This document shows, one piece after another, positions 27,430 through 36,193 of a stretch of DNA of 64,000 nucleotides. This DNA is from Flavisolibacter longurius. Its GTDB lineage: Bacteria; Bacteroidota; Bacteroidia; Chitinophagales; Chitinophagaceae. Both the position numbers and the translations under genes were made by a program. The notes beneath the pieces are model-generated. The model worked only from the letters and a program-made list of their open reading frames with translations, was not told where the DNA came from and searched no databases. The stretch is taken from contig JABUMY010000005.1 in the NCBI GenBank assembly GCA_013327885.1, forward strand, positions 272,128 through 336,127, written 5' to 3'. Numbering within the stretch: the first letter of the stretch is position 1; every line of letters starts with the position of its first letter.

Positions 27430-28440
27430 TTATTTCTGAATGAGTCCGGCAAAATGCTTCACCGTGCGCACTAGTTGCGATACGTAGCTCATTTCATTGT
27501 CGTACCAGCTAACGGTCTTCACTAGCTGTGTTTCACCAACCGTCAGAACTTTGGTTTGGGTAGCATCGAAAAGACTTCCGAATTCCATACCAACGATGTC
27601 GCTGCTAACGATCTCATCTTCGGTGTAGCCGTAGCTTTCGTTGGCAGCAGCTTTCATGGCGGCGTTTACTTCTTCAACTGAAGTCTTTTTACCTAAAACA
27701 ACTGTGAGCTCAGTTAATGAACCGGTCAATGTTGGCACACGCTGGGCAGTACCATCCAGCTTACCTTTCAGGCTGGGCAGTACCAGGCCAATGGCTTTGG
27801 CAGCACCGGTGCTATTGGGAACAATGTTCTGTGCGGCGGCTCTTGCGCGGCGAAGGTCGCCTTTGGGATGCGGTGCATCCTGTGTATTCTGATCGTTTGT
27901 ATAGGCGTGAACGGTTGTCATCAAACCACCCACAATGCCGTAGGTATCATCCAACACTTTGGCCATCGGTGCCAGGCAGTTGGTGGTACAGGAAGCACAG
28001 GAGATAATAGTTTCAGAACCATCCAGGATATCGTGGTTAACATTGAAAACTATAGTCTTCAGGTCGCCGGTAGCCGGTGCAGAGATCACTACTTTTTTTG
28101 CACCCGCTGTCAGGTGGGCTTCGGCTTTGGCCTTATCGGTAAAGAAACCGGTACATTCAAGAACTACATCTACATTGTGCTCACCCCAAGGAATTTGGGC
28201 AGGGTCTTTTTGTGCATAGATCTTGATCTCTTCGCCGTTAACAGAAATGGAATTATCCGTGCTGGTTACTTCCTGGTTGAAGCGTCCCTGCGCAGAATCA
28301 TATTTCAATAAGTGAGCGAGTACTTTGGGAGAAGTTAAATCGTTGATGGCTACTACATCAATTCCTTCCATGTCGTGGATTTGGCGAAACACCAACCGGC
28401 CAATGCGTCCAAAACCGTTAATGGCTACTTTTACTGACAT
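27430..28440 (-). CDS. gap: glyceraldehyde-3-phosphate dehydrogenase, type I
   Basis: Has 336 residues. N-terminal Rossmann motif [14 protein letters not shown], Asp in AINDLTS at about 34 (favours NAD), catalytic Cys151 in [12 protein letters not shown], His in TVHAYTNDQ, and the conserved WYDNEMSY near the end. Converts glyceraldehyde-3-phosphate to 1,3-bisphosphoglycerate, the substrate of the product of the next gene, pgk. Confidence 0.97.
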   Translation of the reverse strand: MSVKVAINGFGRIGRLVFRQIHDMEGIDVVAINDLTSPKVLAHLLKYDSAQGRFNQEVTSTDNSISVNGEEIKIYAQKDPAQIPWGEHNVDVVLECTGFFTDKAKAEAHLTAGAKKVVISAPATGDLKTIVFNVNHDILDGSETIISCASCTTNCLAPMAKVLDDTYGIVGGLMTTVHAYTNDQNTQDAPHPKGDLRRARAAAQNIVPNSTGAAKAIGLVLPSLKGKLDGTAQRVPTLTGSLTELTVVLGKKTSVEEVNAAMKAAANESYGYTEDEIVSSDIVGMEFGSLFDATQTKVLTVGETQLVKTVSWYDNEMSYVSQLVRTVKHFAGLIQK

Positions 28441-28793
28441 ATCGAATGTTATTTTAAGTTTAAAAATGCGTGGCGAAGGTACAATAATGCAAAATATCGC
28501 TGCACATTAAAAATTGTCATTAAATGGGATAACCAATGAGAGGTTTTTGGAGTTCCCCATCCCAGCAATAAGGCCGTTTTTGAATGAACAATTCTGCAGC
28601 ATATTGGCAGACCGGATACAAGTATCACATTCGACACGGCTCCTTCAGCAATACATTTACTAATGTGGAATGTTTTGTCTCACGCAGACAATGCTTCTAT
28701 CGAGTGTTTCTTTATCGCCTGAACACAGCAGTAATTTCACCCCATAAAAAAAGCGCAGTCATACTGCGCTTTCCTTTTTATAACTTACTCCTT
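28441..28793. other. spacer between gap and DUF2807 gene
   Basis: About 350 bases. It must hold the gap promoter; the nearest -7-like word on the minus strand is TACCTTCG at 28474-28481. A 71-codon plus-strand frame at 28584 looks fortuitous. The DUF2807 terminator lies at its far end. Confidence 0.4.
28746..28772 (-). terminator. terminator of DUF2807 gene
   Basis: Perfect 10-base stem AAAGCGCAGT around CAT, with a T-run on the minus strand. Confidence 0.85.
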
Positions 28794-29504
28794 TTATGAC
28801 CGGTTTTTTACCGAACTGGCTCCCGAAGCCTTTGACTCTTTTACGGTAGGGGAACCTTTGTAGCTGATATCGCTGGCACCGCTGGCCCTGGCCGATACAA
28901 CTCCACTTGCTGTTACCTCGATATCGCTGGCGCCGCTGGCTTCCAGGTCGCACACTTCTGCAACAAGTTCGTACCCGCTAAAGTCCGAACCGCCGCTGGC
29001 ATCTACCAAAAGAGAGGTTGCCTTGCCGGAAATACGCACATCGCTACCGCCGCTTTGCCGAACGGTGAGTTTGGCGGCTTCCACTTTCCCGTGAAAATCT
29101 GACCCGCCGGAAATGCGCAACACCAATTCATCTGTGTTGATGCTGCCATCCACCCTTATATCCGATCCGCCGGAAGCCTGCAGGCTGCGCAGGGTTTTAT
29201 ACGAAACATATGCTTTTAGTCTTTTATCGCCGCTGATGGTTATGCCCGACTTGCTGTCGTACCAGATCTTAAGAATACCGTTTTCCACTTCGGTTTTGAT
29301 CCGGTCGCGGTATTCCGCTTTAGAGGCACTGATAGCCAGGGCCTCGCTGCCCGAAGAAAGATAAAGATCGATCCCGCTGCTCACACTAACACCGGTGAAA
29401 GCCCCTATCGACCGGGCTTCGACGTTGGGATCATTGATCACTTTTTGGGCAAATAGCAGTACGGAACCACAAAGCAGGCAAGCAAGAAAAAACAGCTTTT
29501 TCAT
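28794..29504 (-). CDS. secreted DUF2807 (head GIN domain) protein
   Basis: Has 236 residues with signal peptide MKKLFFLACLLCGSVLLFAQ. The body is a beta-helix-like repeat region with regularly spaced SGGSD and SGASD turns (at least seven), the hallmark of the putative auto-transporter adhesin head GIN domain (DUF2807). Function is unproven; a surface or periplasmic role is likely. Monocistronic, divergent from the TPP-riboswitch unit. Confidence 0.85.
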   Translation of the reverse strand: MKKLFFLACLLCGSVLLFAQKVINDPNVEARSIGAFTGVSVSSGIDLYLSSGSEALAISASKAEYRDRIKTEVENGILKIWYDSKSGITISGDKRLKAYVSYKTLRSLQASGGSDIRVDGSINTDELVLRISGGSDFHGKVEAAKLTVRQSGGSDVRISGKATSLLVDASGGSDFSGYELVAEVCDLEASGASDIEVTASGVVSARASGASDISYKGSPTVKESKASGASSVKNRS

Positions 29505-29569
29505 TTTTGGTTTTTCTCTTATACGCCCGGGGAGAAAAAAAGTTACACCGAAAGGAAGAAAATCTCCGC

Positions 29570-29577
29570 TATTTTTG
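29570..29577 (+). promoter_or_regulatory. -7 element before TPP riboswitch
   Basis: TATTTTTG matches TAnnTTTG and lies about 20 bases before the riboswitch, a good distance for starting transcription just ahead of the aptamer. No clear -33 TTTG. Confidence 0.5.
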
Positions 29578-29595
29578 CGCTGAAATTAATTTTCA

Positions 29596-29702
29596 GTGTT
29601 ACCGGGGTGCTTTTCTTCCACACAAAACAAATAAAAACAGAAGAAAGGCTGAGATCAAACCCGCAAAACCTGATCAGGGTAATGCCTGCGCAGGGAGCTA
29701 AA
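29596..29702 (+). promoter_or_regulatory. TPP riboswitch (THI element)
   Basis: Recognised from the conserved blocks ACCGGGGTGC, GGCTGAGA, then ACCTGATCAGGGTAATGCC and GCGCAGGGA, in the right order. It should bind thiamin pyrophosphate and lower expression of the downstream TonB receptor when TPP is plentiful. A heptamer-word hairpin (29704-29780) follows where the expression platform should be. Confidence 0.92.
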
Positions 29703-29703
29703 A

Positions 29704-29780
29704 CAGTTTACTGTTCACTGTTTCCAGTTTACCGTTCGTTACTTCTCAACTGAAAACTGCAAACTTTAAACTGAAAACTT
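29704..29780. repeat. CAGTTTA-heptamer hairpin after riboswitch
   Basis: Left arm, 29704-29738: 7-base words such as CAGTTTA and CTGTTCA. Right arm, 29749-29780: complementary words such as AACTGAA and AACTGCA. It begins 1 base after the aptamer and ends 46 bases before the receptor start. Confidence 0.8.
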
Positions 29781-29826
29781 CTCCTCTCACAGCGTTTCCC
29801 TTTCATTTTTAAACCATTTTTTTGAA

Positions 29827-31971
29827 ATGAAAAGGATTCTATTTTTCCTTGGCCTCAGTGCCACCATGCCTGCTTTTTCGCAGGAGACCGACACCACCGA
29901 ATTGCTGCCCTTAGAAGTCAAAGCCATCCGGGCAGGCGCCATGGCGCCTTTTGCCAAAACAAACCTTTCGAAACGCGACATTCAAAAGCAAAACCTAGGA
30001 CAGGACCTTCCCTTTTTACTGAACCAAACACCGTCAGTGGTTGTCAATTCTGATGCGGGGAACGGCATCGGGTATACCGGCATCCGCATCCGCGGTACCG
30101 ATGCTACACGTATCAACGTTACCATCAATGGTGTGCCGTTCAACGACCCGGAAAGCAACGGCGCTTTTTTTGTCAACCTGCCCGACCTGCTTTCGTCGGC
30201 AAGCAGCATACAGATCCAACGGGGCGTAGGCACGTCTACCAATGGCGCCGGTGCTTTTGGCGGCACCATCAACCTTGCCACAACCGAAGTATCTCGTCAA
30301 CCTTATTTTGAGAGCAACAACAGCGTGGGTTCTTTCAACACCTTTAAAAACAACATCCGTGTGGGAACCGGTTTGTTGAACGATCGTTTTACTGCCAACC
30401 TGCGGCTGTCACAAATGAAAAGCGACGGCTATGTTGACCGCGCCTCTACCGACCTGCAGTCTTATTATTTTTCGGCAGCTTACCTGGGTGATAAAACAAC
30501 GCTTCGGTTCAATACGTTTTCGGGCAACGAAAAAACTTACCAGGCCTGGAATGGTGTAAGCGAAGCGGATCTGAAAACCCGCCGTCGTTACAACTCATCG
30601 GGAACCGACCGACCCGGTGAACCTTATGGTAACGAAACAGACAATTACAAACAGGATCATTACCAGTTGTTCTTCACGCAAAAATTTTCACCGGAACTTG
30701 TCTTTAACACAGGACTCTTTTACGTAAAAGGAAAAGGTTATTACGAACAATACAAAGGCGGCGAGGATTATGCCGATTATGGCTTGCCCTTTCCTACTTA
30801 CGGCAGCACCGTGCTGGAAAGCACGGACCTGATCCGTCGCCTGCAATTGGACAATGATTATTATGGCACCGTTTTCTCGCTTCAGTATACAAAGCCCGGC
30901 ACAGAGTTAACATTTGGTGGCGCCCTGTCGAAGTACATGGGTGATCATTTTGGAACCGTGCTTTGGGCGCAAAACGGCTTACCGCAAGACAACCACAGGT
31001 GGTACGATAACAACGCGGTAAAAAAAGACTTTAGTGTGTATACCAAATGGCAGCAAAATCTTTCGTCGCGTTTCCAGTTTTTTGCCGACCTGCAATTGCG
31101 CCAGGTTGACTACAACATTGATGGATTCCGCAACAACCCAGGTTTGACGGTTGACAATCGCTACTTATTTTTTAATCCAAAAGCCGGCATCACCTATCAT
31201 AACCAAAATTGGACAGCCTTTGCCTCGTACAGCTTTGGCTCCAAAGAACCGGTACGCGACGATTTTGAAGCTTCTGTCACCGAACAGCCCAAACCCGAAT
31301 ACCTGCGTGACTTGGAAGTAGGTTTTGAACGCAAAAACAGCCATTACAACATTGGTGCAACCGTGTACTACATGCAGTACAAAGACCAGTTGGTGCTAAC
31401 TGGTAAGATCAACGATGTTGGTGCTTACACCCGAACAAATATTGATGACAGTTACCGGCTGGGTGTTGAATTGCAGGGCGGTGCTGTGATCGCAGACTGG
31501 CTGCGGGCAACTGCCAACCTTACCTTGAGCCGCAACAAGGTGAAAAACGTAACCGAATTCTATGACGATTACGATAACGGCGGACAAAAATCCGTCACGT
31601 ATAACGAAGCAGATATTTCGTTTTCGCCATCGGTAACCGGTGCAGCAACCGTAACTGTGCAGCCGCACCGCTCTTTTACCGTGGACTTGTTGAGCAAGTA
31701 TGTCAGCAGGCAATATCTCGACAATACCAGCAACAGCAGCCGGTCCCTAAATGCTTATTTTACTGAAGACGTCCGGTTTGCCTACTCGTTACAAAAAGGC
31801 GTTCTGAAAAATGCAGAACTTATTTTCCAGGTAAACAACATTTTCAACAAAAAATATGAGCCAAACGGTTATACGTTCAGTTACCTGTACAATACGCAAC
31901 TGGTTACTGAAAACTACTATTTCCCGATGGCAGGCACCAACTGGATGATGGGATTGAACCTGCGGTTTTAG
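29827..31971 (+). CDS. TonB-dependent outer-membrane receptor, probably for thiamin
   Basis: Has 714 residues. Signal peptide MKRILFFLGLSATMPAFS, plug domain at about 45-155 (FLLNQTPSVVVNSDAGNG, IRIRGTDATRINVTINGVPF), then a 22-strand barrel ending in a C-terminal aromatic (MMGLNLRF). No SusD partner follows, so it is not a SusC-type pair. Control by the TPP riboswitch points to import of thiamin, its phosphates or a precursor; thiamin-regulated TonB receptors are known in Bacteroidota. Substrate is inferred from regulation, not from the protein. Confidence 0.9.
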   Translation: MKRILFFLGLSATMPAFSQETDTTELLPLEVKAIRAGAMAPFAKTNLSKRDIQKQNLGQDLPFLLNQTPSVVVNSDAGNGIGYTGIRIRGTDATRINVTINGVPFNDPESNGAFFVNLPDLLSSASSIQIQRGVGTSTNGAGAFGGTINLATTEVSRQPYFESNNSVGSFNTFKNNIRVGTGLLNDRFTANLRLSQMKSDGYVDRASTDLQSYYFSAAYLGDKTTLRFNTFSGNEKTYQAWNGVSEADLKTRRRYNSSGTDRPGEPYGNETDNYKQDHYQLFFTQKFSPELVFNTGLFYVKGKGYYEQYKGGEDYADYGLPFPTYGSTVLESTDLIRRLQLDNDYYGTVFSLQYTKPGTELTFGGALSKYMGDHFGTVLWAQNGLPQDNHRWYDNNAVKKDFSVYTKWQQNLSSRFQFFADLQLRQVDYNIDGFRNNPGLTVDNRYLFFNPKAGITYHNQNWTAFASYSFGSKEPVRDDFEASVTEQPKPEYLRDLEVGFERKNSHYNIGATVYYMQYKDQLVLTGKINDVGAYTRTNIDDSYRLGVELQGGAVIADWLRATANLTLSRNKVKNVTEFYDDYDNGGQKSVTYNEADISFSPSVTGAATVTVQPHRSFTVDLLSKYVSRQYLDNTSNSSRSLNAYFTEDVRFAYSLQKGVLKNAELIFQVNNIFNKKYEPNGYTFSYLYNTQLVTENYYFPMAGTNWMMGLNLRF

Positions 31972-32273
31972 CGACTGCAACGCATTCCGTTGAAAAACAA
32001 AAAAACGCAATGGAAAATTTCCATTGCGTTTTTTTGTTGGCGGAAATGCATGTTGCATATCCGGCTATAAAACTTATCAACAACCGTTCATTTCTTTTTG
32101 GGGAATAGGCTTGCTTACACGGATAAATGGCATTATTTTTTAATTAACAACCTGTGTACAAGTCACTGCATTTCCTTAACATCAGATGTTATAACTTGTA
32201 GTCTTGAGCAACTTGCTACTACAGCATATCACCCGTATCGAAAACGGATTTTGAACATTAAATATTACTGGAA
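31972..32273. other. spacer between TonB receptor and phoH
   Basis: About 300 bases. It holds the receptor's terminator in the first 65 bases; the rest is A+T-rich upstream sequence of phoH in which I see no confident promoter. Confidence 0.4.
32001..32036 (+). terminator. terminator of TonB receptor gene
   Basis: A 16-base stem AAAAACGCAATGGAAA with its complement around a single base, flanked by T-runs; it could work in both directions. Confidence 0.88.
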
Positions 32274-33305
32274 TTGAGAGAAACAATCATCAACCTTGAA
32301 ACGGTTAATCCTATTGAGTTCTTTGGTGTTAATAATGGCAAACTGGATATTTTAAAGAAAAAATTTCCCCTTTTAAAAATCCTCTCCCGAGGCACACAAT
32401 TAAAGCTGAGCGGTGCACCCGAGCAAGTGGATGGCGCCAAAGAAAAGATCGATCTCATTGTGCAATACCTCGAAAGAAACGGACACATGAGCGAAAATTA
32501 TTACGAGCAGATTTTGGGTGGCGATGATGCCGAAACCGTTGACAACTTTGTGGAACGAAACCCGGCCGAGGTGCTGGTTTTTGGTCCCAATGGTAAAACG
32601 GTGAGGGCCCGTACGGCCAACCAAAAACGCCTGGTAACGGCAGCCGAAAAAAACGACATTGTTTTTGCCATCGGCCCGGCCGGTACGGGTAAAACCTACA
32701 CGGCAGTTGCCATGGCGGTAAGAGCCCTGAAAAATAAAGGCGTGAAAAAGATCATTCTGACCCGTCCCGCGGTGGAAGCAGGTGAAAGCCTTGGCTTTTT
32801 GCCCGGTGACCTGAAGGAAAAGATCGATCCTTACCTGCGCCCCCTGTACGATGCGCTGGATGATATGATACCTGCCGATAAACTGGGTTATTACATGAGC
32901 ACCCGCACCATTGAAATTGCACCCCTGGCCTACATGCGCGGCCGTACGCTGGATAACTGCTTTATTATCCTTGACGAAGCGCAGAACGCCACCGACCTGC
33001 AATTGAAAATGTTTCTTACCAGGATTGGCGGCAATGCTAAAGCTATCATCACCGGCGACCTTACGCAGGTGGATCTGCCCAAGAACCAGAAAAGCGGTTT
33101 GGCAAAAGCAAGCAAGATCCTGCGCAACATCGACGGCATTGGCTACATTGAGCTGGATGAAGAAGACGTGGTGCGTCACAAGCTGGTAAAAGCCATCCTG
33201 AAGGCCTATGACAAAGAGAACCAGCGTGAGATGGAGATCGAAGAGCAGGAGAAGAAAGAACGGAAGGAAAGAAGGGAGTATTTCCGTGACAGGGAGAGGG
33301 ATTGA
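32274..33305 (+). CDS. phoH: PhoH family ATPase
   Basis: Has 343 residues. The start appears to be TTG at 32274 (no ATG lies in frame nearby, and RETIINLETVNPIEFFGVNNG is where I expect the family's N-terminus). An N-terminal KH-like region is followed by the PhoH ATPase: Walker A GPAGTGKT at about 134-141, Walker B FIILDEAQ, and TGDLTQVDLP. Members are predicted RNA-associated ATPases, often near ybeY, which is not seen here. The C-terminus is a charged Glu/Lys/Arg tail. A hexamer-type array begins at its stop codon. Confidence 0.9.
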   Translation: MRETIINLETVNPIEFFGVNNGKLDILKKKFPLLKILSRGTQLKLSGAPEQVDGAKEKIDLIVQYLERNGHMSENYYEQILGGDDAETVDNFVERNPAEVLVFGPNGKTVRARTANQKRLVTAAEKNDIVFAIGPAGTGKTYTAVAMAVRALKNKGVKKIILTRPAVEAGESLGFLPGDLKEKIDPYLRPLYDALDDMIPADKLGYYMSTRTIEIAPLAYMRGRTLDNCFIILDEAQNATDLQLKMFLTRIGGNAKAIITGDLTQVDLPKNQKSGLAKASKILRNIDGIGYIELDEEDVVRHKLVKAILKAYDKENQREMEIEEQEKKERKERREYFRDRERD

Positions 33306-33354
33306 GGCTAGGATAAGGTTGAGGTTGAGGCTTAGATTTAGGTTAAGGTTTAGC
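33302..33354 (+). repeat. GTTnAG hexamer array after phoH
   Basis: About eight degenerate 6-base words (GTTGAG, GCTTAG, GTTAAG, GTTTAG) starting at the phoH stop codon. Unlike the other arrays it has period 6 and no complementary arm. Confidence 0.65.
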
Positions 33355-33368
33355 AGAAATGAATAGTG

Positions 33369-33396
33369 AAAGTGTCCTGGCAACGGGGCACTTTTT
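33369..33396 (+). terminator. terminator of phoH
   Basis: Stem AAAGTGTCC with GGGGCACTTT (one G-U pair), then a T-run. Confidence 0.75.
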
Positions 33397-33487
33397 CGTT
33401 ACAGGAATTTACCGGCCATCCTTTACCCGCAATTGAATATCCAATCTCCTTTATCCAGTCTCACATTCTCCCATTAGCTTTGGGGCG

Positions 33488-33910
33488 ATGAAAAAACTTT
33501 TTTCTTCCCTGCTGTTGCTTTCGCTGCTTTGGAGCTGTGGCAGCAATGACGACAAGACAATTGCCAAACCCGAGGATGATGTGGATGCGGCTCGCATGTT
33601 TATCCGTGCAGCGCTGGATGGTAATTACAAACAGGCCCGCAACCTTATTGTAACAGACTCCTCCAATGTGCAGTTGCTCGACAACCTGGAAAGGGCTTAC
33701 CTCCATAACAACGACCCTATGGAGCAGCGCGGCTACCGCGAAGCGGCCATCCGCATTCACGATACCAAAAAAGAAAATGATTCGGTATCGGTGGTTGTTT
33801 ATTCCAATTCTTTTAAGAATAAAAAAGATTCGGTCAAAGCCGTGCGACAGGGTTCGGACTGGCTGATCGATCTGAAATATTCGTTTCCGCAAACAAAACT
33901 CCCGGAATGA
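33488..33910 (+). CDS. small lipoprotein, DUF4878-like
   Basis: Has 140 residues. Lipoprotein signal MKKLFSSLLLLSLLWSCG with Cys at residue 17. The mature part (AARMFIRAALDGNYKQARNL, then VSVVVYSNSF and GSDWLIDLKYSF) resembles the NTF2-like fold of DUF4878 proteins, whose role is unknown. Its stop overlaps the start of fluC by 4 bases. Confidence 0.75.
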   Translation: MKKLFSSLLLLSLLWSCGSNDDKTIAKPEDDVDAARMFIRAALDGNYKQARNLIVTDSSNVQLLDNLERAYLHNNDPMEQRGYREAAIRIHDTKKENDSVSVVVYSNSFKNKKDSVKAVRQGSDWLIDLKYSFPQTKLPE

Positions 33911-34260
33911 ATTTTTTCTGGATCGCCCTTGGCGGTGCTGCAGGAAGCCTTTTGCGTTATGGCTGCAGCCGGTGGTTGAATGGTCCTGCCTTTCCTTATG
34001 GTACGCTGGCCGTCAACATTACCGGCAGCTTCCTGATCGGGCTTCTTTGGGCGGTTTTCAGCAGGCAAAGCGATGAAACAGCCCGGCTGCTTTTGATCAC
34101 CGGTTTCTGTGGCGGCTTTACCACCTTTTCGGCCTTTAGCCTCGAAGGTCTGCAAATGTTACAACAAGGCCGGTTTGCTCCGTTTTTTATTTACACCTTT
34201 GCAACAATAATTTTTGGCCTTTTGGCCACCTATACTGGTTTTAAATTAATGCATACATGA
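33907..34260 (+). CDS. crcB: fluoride ion channel CrcB/Fluc
   Basis: Has 117 residues and four transmembrane helices. The family signatures are complete: GGAAGSLLRY, GTLAVNITGSFLIG with the conserved Asn, and GGFTTFSAF carrying the Phe pore residues. It exports fluoride as a dual-topology dimer. It overlaps the lipoprotein gene before and ppa after by 4 bases each. Its place next to a fluoride-sensitive enzyme, pyrophosphatase, makes functional sense. I see no fluoride riboswitch upstream. Confidence 0.94.
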   Translation: MNFFWIALGGAAGSLLRYGCSRWLNGPAFPYGTLAVNITGSFLIGLLWAVFSRQSDETARLLLITGFCGGFTTFSAFSLEGLQMLQQGRFAPFFIYTFATIIFGLLATYTGFKLMHT

Positions 34261-34808
34261 AAGCAAGAGTAACGCAAGTATTACACCCCTGGCATGGCGC
34301 TTCACATGGCGCAGACGCACCTGAGAAAGTAATGGGACTGATCGAAATTTCACAAGGCTCCCGTACAAAATACGAGATCGACAAAGAAACCGGCCTGCTG
34401 GTGCTGGACCGGGTGATCTATTCCTCGTTTCACTACCCCGTGAACTATGGCTTTATTCCGCAGACACTGGGCTGGGATGGCGATCCGCTGGATATTCTTG
34501 TTTTCTGCTCACAAAGCATTCAGCCGCTTTGCCTGGTAGAGGCAAGAGTGATTGGCAACATGCAGATGGTTGACAGCGGCGAACACGATGACAAGATCAT
34601 TGCCGTTGCCACCAACGATCCTTCGGTAAACCACATTCATTCCATTGAAGCCTTACCGCCGCACTTTATCAGTGAACTGCGCAATTATTTCGAGCAATAC
34701 AAAGTGCTTGAGAACAAGCAGGTGTACATCGAAAACTTCCAGGACAAAGAAGAGGCGTACAAGATCATCAACGAAGCCATCGAGCATTACAAAACAACGT
34801 TTGCATAA
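34257..34808 (+). CDS. ppa: inorganic pyrophosphatase, family I
   Basis: Hydrolyses pyrophosphate and so drives biosynthesis. It has 183 residues. Catalytic segment DGDPLDILVFC carries the metal-binding Asp residues; YPVNYGFIPQT and the later HDDKIIAV are also conserved. The ATG overlaps the fluC stop by 4 bases, so it is translationally coupled. Confidence 0.95.
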   Translation: MKARVTQVLHPWHGASHGADAPEKVMGLIEISQGSRTKYEIDKETGLLVLDRVIYSSFHYPVNYGFIPQTLGWDGDPLDILVFCSQSIQPLCLVEARVIGNMQMVDSGEHDDKIIAVATNDPSVNHIHSIEALPPHFISELRNYFEQYKVLENKQVYIENFQDKEEAYKIINEAIEHYKTTFA

Positions 34809-34811
34809 GGT

Positions 34812-35243
34812 ATGCAATCCAAACGATCCCCCATGACCCTACAAATGATTCTTATCCTGGTAACGATCGGTTTATTGGCCGGCATGCTAAGCGGCATGGT
34901 TGGCGTAGGTGGTGGGATCATTGTTGTACCGGCGCTGGTGTTTTTCCTGGGCTTTACGCAAAAGCAGGCCCAGGGAACTTCACTGGCTTTGTTATCGTTG
35001 CCGGTGGTAATACTTGCAGCACTTAATTATTACAACCAGGGATTGGTGGAGATTCGCACCGTGCTGGTGATGGCCGTTGCCTTTTTGATTGGCGGCTTTT
35101 TGGGTAGTAAGATTGCTCTTTCGGTACCGGAGGAATCGTTGAAACGCTTTTTTGCCGTTGTTCTTTTTTATACCGGGTTTAAAATGCTGGGCTTTGATGT
35201 GATTGCCTTGCTTATCCAGGGAGTTAAAAAAATCTTCGGATAG
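34812..35243 (+). CDS. TauE/SafE family membrane protein, half size
   Basis: Has 143 residues and four hydrophobic helices. GMVGVGGGIIVVPALVF is the N-terminal signature of the TauE/SafE anion-exporter family. Full-length members have about 250 residues in two halves, so this protein is one half and probably works as a dimer. It starts 3 bases after ppa. An internal ATG eight codons in is a possible alternative start. Its last 20 bases overlap the convergent NlpC gene. Substrate unknown. Confidence 0.85.
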   Translation: MQSKRSPMTLQMILILVTIGLLAGMLSGMVGVGGGIIVVPALVFFLGFTQKQAQGTSLALLSLPVVILAALNYYNQGLVEIRTVLVMAVAFLIGGFLGSKIALSVPEESLKRFFAVVLFYTGFKMLGFDVIALLIQGVKKIFG

Positions 35244-36003
35244 CGCACAACTGGTGTGTTCGTTTTCCTGTTTCGTGGTTTGTGATGCCCTCTTTATCTA
35301 TTGGGTCAATGCGAACCTTTCCCGCCGCATGGGCAATTTTCTCGTTGCTGAGCAAGATACCAACATGCACGACCCTGCCCGCTTCATTTTGAAAAAAGGC
35401 GAGGTCGCCCATTCTTGCTTTTTCCAGGCTTTCTACAGCACTACCTTGGCCGGCCTGCAGGTAAGCATCCCGCAATAATTTAACGCCGAAAAGTTTGAAC
35501 ACTTGTTGTGCAAAGCCACTGCAGTCGATTCCGAAAACAGATTTTCCTCCCCAGAGATAAGGTGTTTCCAGGTACATCCAAACCAGCTTATTCAAATTCT
35601 CGGCTGTAAAAGGGTGGGCTTGAACATTCCAAACGGCAGTCTCCAGCACATTAAAAATGATTTGGCGGTTGCCAAACTGCAGGGGCTCGGCAGGATGCGA
35701 GGGTTTATAGATTGGTGTGCCCATAGGCATCATCCGGCATAAGCCATCAATAAACACCTCCTCTGAAAAAACACCAATAAAATCATCGGTGCTGTGAACC
35801 TGCGATTCGGTTACAGTCGTTAGCTGGCTGGCCTGCACCCAGCCTTCGTAACCGTCATACGCACATTTTACCCAAACAAAATCATCCTTCTTCTCTCCCA
35901 TGTCTGCATATTCGCCAAACAGGATCTGGCTTACCATCTCACTACGATGCGATGCTTCCTTGCGCATGGGCACTACCGGTAATAAACAAATTGCAGGCTG
36001 CAT
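35224..36003 (-). CDS. NlpC/P60 cell-wall hydrolase with SH3-like domain
   Basis: Has 259 residues from ATG 36001-36003. The N-terminal about 140 residues hold SH3-like repeats (VWVKCAYDGYEGWVQ). The C-terminal NlpC/P60 domain has the catalytic Cys in GIDCSGFAQQ, His in VHVGILL, and a third polar residue near HAAGKVRID. Resembles gamma-D-glutamyl-L-diamino-acid endopeptidases that recycle cell-wall peptides. No signal peptide is visible, so it may act in the cytoplasm. Convergent overlap of 20 bases with the TauE-like gene. Confidence 0.9.
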   Translation of the reverse strand: MQPAICLLPVVPMRKEASHRSEMVSQILFGEYADMGEKKDDFVWVKCAYDGYEGWVQASQLTTVTESQVHSTDDFIGVFSEEVFIDGLCRMMPMGTPIYKPSHPAEPLQFGNRQIIFNVLETAVWNVQAHPFTAENLNKLVWMYLETPYLWGGKSVFGIDCSGFAQQVFKLFGVKLLRDAYLQAGQGSAVESLEKARMGDLAFFQNEAGRVVHVGILLSNEKIAHAAGKVRIDPIDKEGITNHETGKRTHQLCAIRRFF

Positions 36004-36057
36004 GAATTGTTTTCGATTTTGATTATGCAAATTTGCAGGCATTGCATCTTATTAGCA

Positions 36058-36187
36058 AACGTGAAACGCAAGGAGTTTACAAGTTCACAGTTTTACAAGT
36101 TCACAAGTTGACAAACATGCAACAAAAGAAAACAGACCTAAGAGCAGGACGAGTACCAGGTTTCACGTTTCACGTTTGATGTTTCCC
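36058..36187. repeat. nested octamer and heptamer arrays before sigma gene
   Basis: Five 8-base words of the AGTTCACA type at 36074-36113, flanked by an outer inverted pair: GTGAAACG at 36061-36068 and GTTTCAC-type heptamers at 36160-36187. The last heptamers overlap the upstream edge of the sigma-factor reading frame. Confidence 0.7.
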
Positions 36188-36193
36188 GTATAC

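Noticed and set aside
27339..27452. N-terminal extension of phosphoglycerate kinase
   Set aside because: The extra codons read through the gap terminator; [13 protein letters not shown] is the family-like start.
28584..28799. 71-codon plus-strand frame between gap and the DUF2807 gene
   Set aside because: Composition rich in Ser, Cys, Tyr and Arg, no family resemblance, and it runs through the DUF2807 terminator.
33907..33990. Fluoride riboswitch before the fluoride channel gene
   Set aside because: The gene overlaps the preceding lipoprotein gene, and no matching aptamer motif was seen upstream of that gene.
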